In this document: positions 61,561-64,000 of the stretch, piece after piece | Layout: each line of letters opens with the position of its first letter | Numbering within the stretch: position 1 is the stretch's first letter | Assembly (NCBI RefSeq): GCF_025998535.1 | Contig: NZ_AP024233.1 | Coordinates: forward strand, 1,835,219 to 1,899,218 | DNA: 64,000 nucleotides | Reading direction: 5' to 3' | Source: Desulfolithobacter dissulfuricans | Lineage (GTDB): Bacteria; Desulfobacterota; Desulfobulbia; Desulfobulbales; Desulfobulbaceae | Notes under the pieces: generated by a model | Told to the model about the DNA's origin: nothing | The model's input: the letters and a program-made list of their open reading frames with translations, nothing else | Database searches by the model: none | Translations under genes and position numbers: made by a program

Positions 61561-61962
61561 TTAGCATACAACAGGGAGCGGGCGTGCGTCACCGCTTCCC
61601 GCAGCTTCCTGCTTCATCGCAAGGGCCAACGCCTCCGCTCCACAGGCCAACACCCTGTGCCTCAGGGCTAAAATGTTCCTTGCCGCCACATCATCCGCAT
61701 TGGCCTCATAATCGCATTCGACACAGTGGAACCCGGCCTGCGTCCTGCGGTTATCCCTTGGCACATGACCGCAGCAGGGACAGGCCTGGGAAGTATGCTG
61801 CGGCGGAACCTCCAGCAACATTCCACCCTGCCATGCGAGCTTGTACTCCAGCATGGACACGAACATGCCCCAACCCTGATCCAGAATGGATTTGTTCAAG
61901 CTCGATTTGGCTTTGACATTTCGACCGGGACTGTTCATCGTACCTTTGGCCGAACGGGTCAT
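61561..61962 (-). pseudogene. tnpB: C-terminal fragment of a TnpB (IS605 OrfB) gene
   Basis: It contains GRNVKAKSSLNKSILDQGWG, a zinc ribbon SQACPCCGHVPRDNRRTQAG with FHCVECDYEANADD, and VAARNILALRH, the end of TnpB with the last catalytic Asp. The N-terminal two thirds are missing; the fragment stops where the next IS200/IS605 element begins. It belongs to a different subgroup from the intact TnpB at 62463. Confidence 0.85.
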
Positions 61963-62039
61963 AGAACCTCCGCAAGGAAACTTCCGACTTTAGTCGGGAG
62001 AGGAATTGCGGGCTTGCATGGCAAGCCAGATTTGTTACC

Positions 62040-62462
62040 ATGTGGAGTATGGTAGATGTTGTTTACAAACGTAATTGTGTGTATCAGACAGCATACCATG
62101 TGGTTTGGTGCCCAAAGTATCGCAGGAATGTACTTGTCGGCAAGATAGCGAAAGCGCTTGAAGACATGCTGGATGCAATTTGCGAGAAACGCGGTTGGTT
62201 TGTGATTTCCAGGGAAATCCAACCCGATCACATCCACCTGTTTCTGAGCATTCCGCCTGCCGTGGCCGCTGCCAATGCCGTAAAAATCCTCAAGGGCACC
62301 ACCGCCCGCAAGCTGTTTGCGCGCTTCCCGGCGCTGAAAAAACGGTTGAGGGGCGGACACGTCTGGTCGCCCTCCTATTATGTCGGCACTGCAGGCAATG
62401 TCAGCGCCGAGACCATCCAACGATACATCGAGCGCACGGAACACATCAGGGGACGCCGGTAG
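62040..62462 (+). CDS. tnpA: TnpA, Y1 single-strand transposase
   Basis: 140 residues, typical IS200/IS605 TnpA. The HUH motif is REIQPDHIHLFLSI and the catalytic tyrosine is in AETIQRYIERTEHIR. The N-terminus TAYHVVWCPKYRRNVLVGKI is diagnostic. It cuts and joins the ends as single strands. The next gene begins directly at its stop codon (TAGATG). Confidence 0.94.
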   Translation: MWSMVDVVYKRNCVYQTAYHVVWCPKYRRNVLVGKIAKALEDMLDAICEKRGWFVISREIQPDHIHLFLSIPPAVAAANAVKILKGTTARKLFARFPALKKRLRGGHVWSPSYYVGTAGNVSAETIQRYIERTEHIRGRR

Positions 62463-63575
62463 ATGCAGCGTACGATCTCGATCAAACTGGAAACCTCGCC
62501 GGAACAGCGACGGGCATTGATCGAACTGGCCCATGAGTTCGCCCAGGGATGTAATCTGGTCGCGCGTTTTGCTGCCGAGCGGCGAATCACCAACCGCGTC
62601 AAACTTCACCACCTGGCTTACTACCCGGTGCGCGAAAACACCCGCCTCGGGTCGCAGATGGTCTGTAACGCCATACGGGCAGTGGCCGGCGCCTACAAAG
62701 CCTTGAAAGCCAACAAGCGTTTGCCGAAAGACGGGCCGTTCACCGATATCGTTTTTGGCGGTCGGGGCGCCGTCCATTTCGACAAACGCACCTACAGCAT
62801 CCGGGGCGAAACCCTTTCCCTCTATACACTCGACGGTCGCATCCAAGTGCCGATGCGGCTTGGCGAGTTCCAGCGGGCGTACCTTGATCGCGGCATCCCG
62901 AAGGAAGCCAAACTTGTTCAGAAGCCCAAAGGCTGGTTTTTCCACCTGGTCCTCGATGTTCCAGTTGGAAAGGCCCGCAGCGGCGGAACCCTTGGCGTGG
63001 ACCTCGGCGAGAACAACATTGCCGCAACCAGCACCGGAAAGGTCTTTGGTGGCGGCAAACTTCGATACGACCGGGACCGATACCTTGCCCTTCGCCGGCG
63101 TCTCCAGCGCAACGGTTCGCAATCGGCAAAGCAGTTGCTGAAGCGAATCTCCGGCCGGGAGCGCCGCCATGTGACCCACGTGAATCACGAAGTCAGCAAG
63201 GCCATTGTTACGGAAGCGGTTCGTGTCGGTGCGGGTGTGATTGCGCTGGAGCGGCTGACCCACATCCGTAAGCGGATCAAGGCGGGCAAGCGCCTTCGCT
63301 CCCGTTTGCATCGTTGGGCGTGGGCGCAGCTTCAGGGAATGATCGCCTACAAGGCTGAGGCCATGGGGATTGAGGTGTTGTATGTCAATCCAGCATACAG
63401 TTCCCAGACCTGCAATAATTGTGGGCAGATCGTTACTCGCAAGCGACACACTCTCAGTTGTTCGTGTGGAAACCGGGCGCACTCGGATGTCAATGCGGCA
63501 TTGAATCTTGCTCGGTTGGGAGAGACCGCCGTCTCTTCCAGGGGCGTCGTAAACCGTCCTGATGTGGCAGCTTAG
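62463..63575 (+). CDS. tnpB: TnpB, RNA-guided nuclease
   Basis: 370 residues. RuvC motifs: LGVDLGENNIAATST (Asp), GAGVIALERLTHIRKR (Glu) and SDVNAALNLARLG (Asp). A zinc ribbon YSSQTCNNCGQIVTRKRHTL with SCSCGNRAHS lies before the last motif. All key residues are present, so the protein should be active. TnpB uses RNA from the element's right end to cut the donor site and keep the element in place. Confidence 0.94.
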   Translation: MQRTISIKLETSPEQRRALIELAHEFAQGCNLVARFAAERRITNRVKLHHLAYYPVRENTRLGSQMVCNAIRAVAGAYKALKANKRLPKDGPFTDIVFGGRGAVHFDKRTYSIRGETLSLYTLDGRIQVPMRLGEFQRAYLDRGIPKEAKLVQKPKGWFFHLVLDVPVGKARSGGTLGVDLGENNIAATSTGKVFGGGKLRYDRDRYLALRRRLQRNGSQSAKQLLKRISGRERRHVTHVNHEVSKAIVTEAVRVGAGVIALERLTHIRKRIKAGKRLRSRLHRWAWAQLQGMIAYKAEAMGIEVLYVNPAYSSQTCNNCGQIVTRKRHTLSCSCGNRAHSDVNAALNLARLGETAVSSRGVVNRPDVAA

Positions 63576-63662
63576 CCTGACCATAATAAAAAGCCTCTGA
63601 CTTCAGTCAGGGGTTGTTTACAAAAAATCAGGAAAGGTAGAACAATTTACCATTAGATAAGC

Positions 63663-64000
63663 TTATGTCCAAAGGTCATTGATCCGATCAACGGCTTCCA
63701 GCTTATGATCGTCCAAGAGATGAGTATATCGCCGTACCATCTCCATGGTGCGGTGCCCTAAGATCTCGGCCAGGGTACGCAAATCTACGCCTGCCATGAG
63801 TAAATATGAAGCCGCTGTATGCCTTAGATCGTGCATGGTGAAGTCCTTTATTTCCGCCGCAGCCACTGCATTCTCAAAACTACGCCGAAAAAAAAGATTC
63901 GGTCGGCGCCGGACACTCTCCCCCACCGAGTCCGGCAGGAAGACATACTGATCCGACCGCCAGTTGGGTGGCCGCATCTCCTCCAGCATATGAGCCGCCT
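63663..64000 (-). CDS. int: Tyrosine recombinase/phage-type integrase, C-terminal part
   Basis: The frame is open to the window edge, so the N-terminus is outside. The visible part holds the catalytic box TMHDLRHTAASYLLMAGVDL (HxLR with the second Arg), LGHRTMEMVRRYTHLLDDHK (H...Y) and ends RINDLWT. This is the C-terminal catalytic half of a site-specific integrase, possibly of an integrative element that joins here. No attachment site could be identified in the window. Confidence 0.9.
   Translation of the reverse strand, partial: AAHMLEEMRPPNWRSDQYVFLPDSVGESVRRRPNLFFRRSFENAVAAAEIKDFTMHDLRHTAASYLLMAGVDLRTLAEILGHRTMEMVRRYTHLLDDHKLEAVDRINDLWT

Larger units (their letters stand above)
61975..63625 (+). 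mobile_element. IS200/IS605-family element with tnpA and tnpB
   Basis: The left-end hairpin CTTCCGACTTTAGTCGGGAG lies at 61981-62000 and the right-end hairpin CCTCTGACTTCAGTCAGGGG at 63594-63613. Two genes, tnpA and tnpB, are adjacent and in the same direction. The right end of such elements overlaps the guide (omega) RNA that TnpB uses, so the segment of about 63480-63625 is the likely RNA source. The element has landed in or next to an older tnpB remnant. Confidence 0.85.

Noticed and set aside
61959-63584. 541-codon minus-strand frame over tnpA/tnpB
   Set aside because: Antisense shadow of the IS200/IS605 genes; no family features.

Overview
The window looks like part of a large conjugative plasmid or integrative conjugative element from a Gram-negative bacterium, most likely Desulfobacterota. 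I infer this from a MucR-type zinc-finger regulator, PilZ proteins, a TraG-like transfer protein, a TraD-type coupling protein, ParA partitioning, ssb and Rad52-like genes, and a very high load of insertion sequences and group II introns. The host assignment is an inference; there is no rRNA and no core metabolic gene.

Layout. (1) 1-7.7 kb: the distal part of a TraG-like gene with a Pro/Gln-rich repeat tail, split by an antisense group II intron, then two PilZ proteins and a small Cys-rich protein. (2) 7.7-16 kb: AT-rich accessory genes (a gene split by an ISL3 element, an intact IS5-family element, small unknown proteins, a YpsA-like SLOG protein, an SH3b protein) ending in an IS remnant. 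(3) 16-30.2 kb, almost all on the minus strand: a resolvase with a res-like site, ParA plus a small partner, an AcrVA2-like anti-CRISPR, a WGR protein, a HigBA module between direct repeats, a MoxR/DUF3150/VWA-metallopeptidase set, small unknowns, RadC, a second group II intron, SSB, a Cas4-like nuclease and a Rad52-like annealing protein. This content is typical of a plasmid leading or maintenance region. Many of these genes are preceded by a recurrent leader able to form two competing hairpins. (4) 30.25-30.66 kb: a non-coding stretch of nested inverted and direct repeats between divergent operons, a candidate oriT. (5) 30.75-36.2 kb, plus strand: a tightly coupled transfer operon (NusA-like RNA-binding protein, YdjM-like membrane protein, TraD, HD-domain protein, membrane protein, unknown, HU), facing a mucR gene. 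(6) 36.9-43.7 kb: a secreted thermonuclease, a second type of ISL3 element, an IS21-family element, and an XRE-ImmA/PIN pair. (7) 44-61 kb: a defence island with integron-cassette features. It holds a fused AAA-TOPRIM (PARIS-like) gene bounded by attC-type boxes, an ORF-less group II intron sitting in an attC core and itself carrying a second identical copy of the first ISL3 element, a Druantia type III pair (DruH frameshifted, DruE intact), degraded intron and IS110 debris, and a coiled-coil membrane protein that also looks like a cassette. (8) 61.5-64 kb: an IS200/IS605 element next to an older tnpB remnant, and the end of a tyrosine integrase running off the window.

How the parts fit: the transfer and leading-region genes move and establish the element. 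The AcrVA2-like protein, RadC, SSB, Rad52-like and Cas4-like proteins fit protection and processing of incoming single-stranded DNA. ParA, HigBA and ImmA/PIN fit stability, and the cassette and defence region protects the host from other invaders. Mobile elements have already broken traG, one accessory gene and an attC site, and a frameshift interrupts druH.
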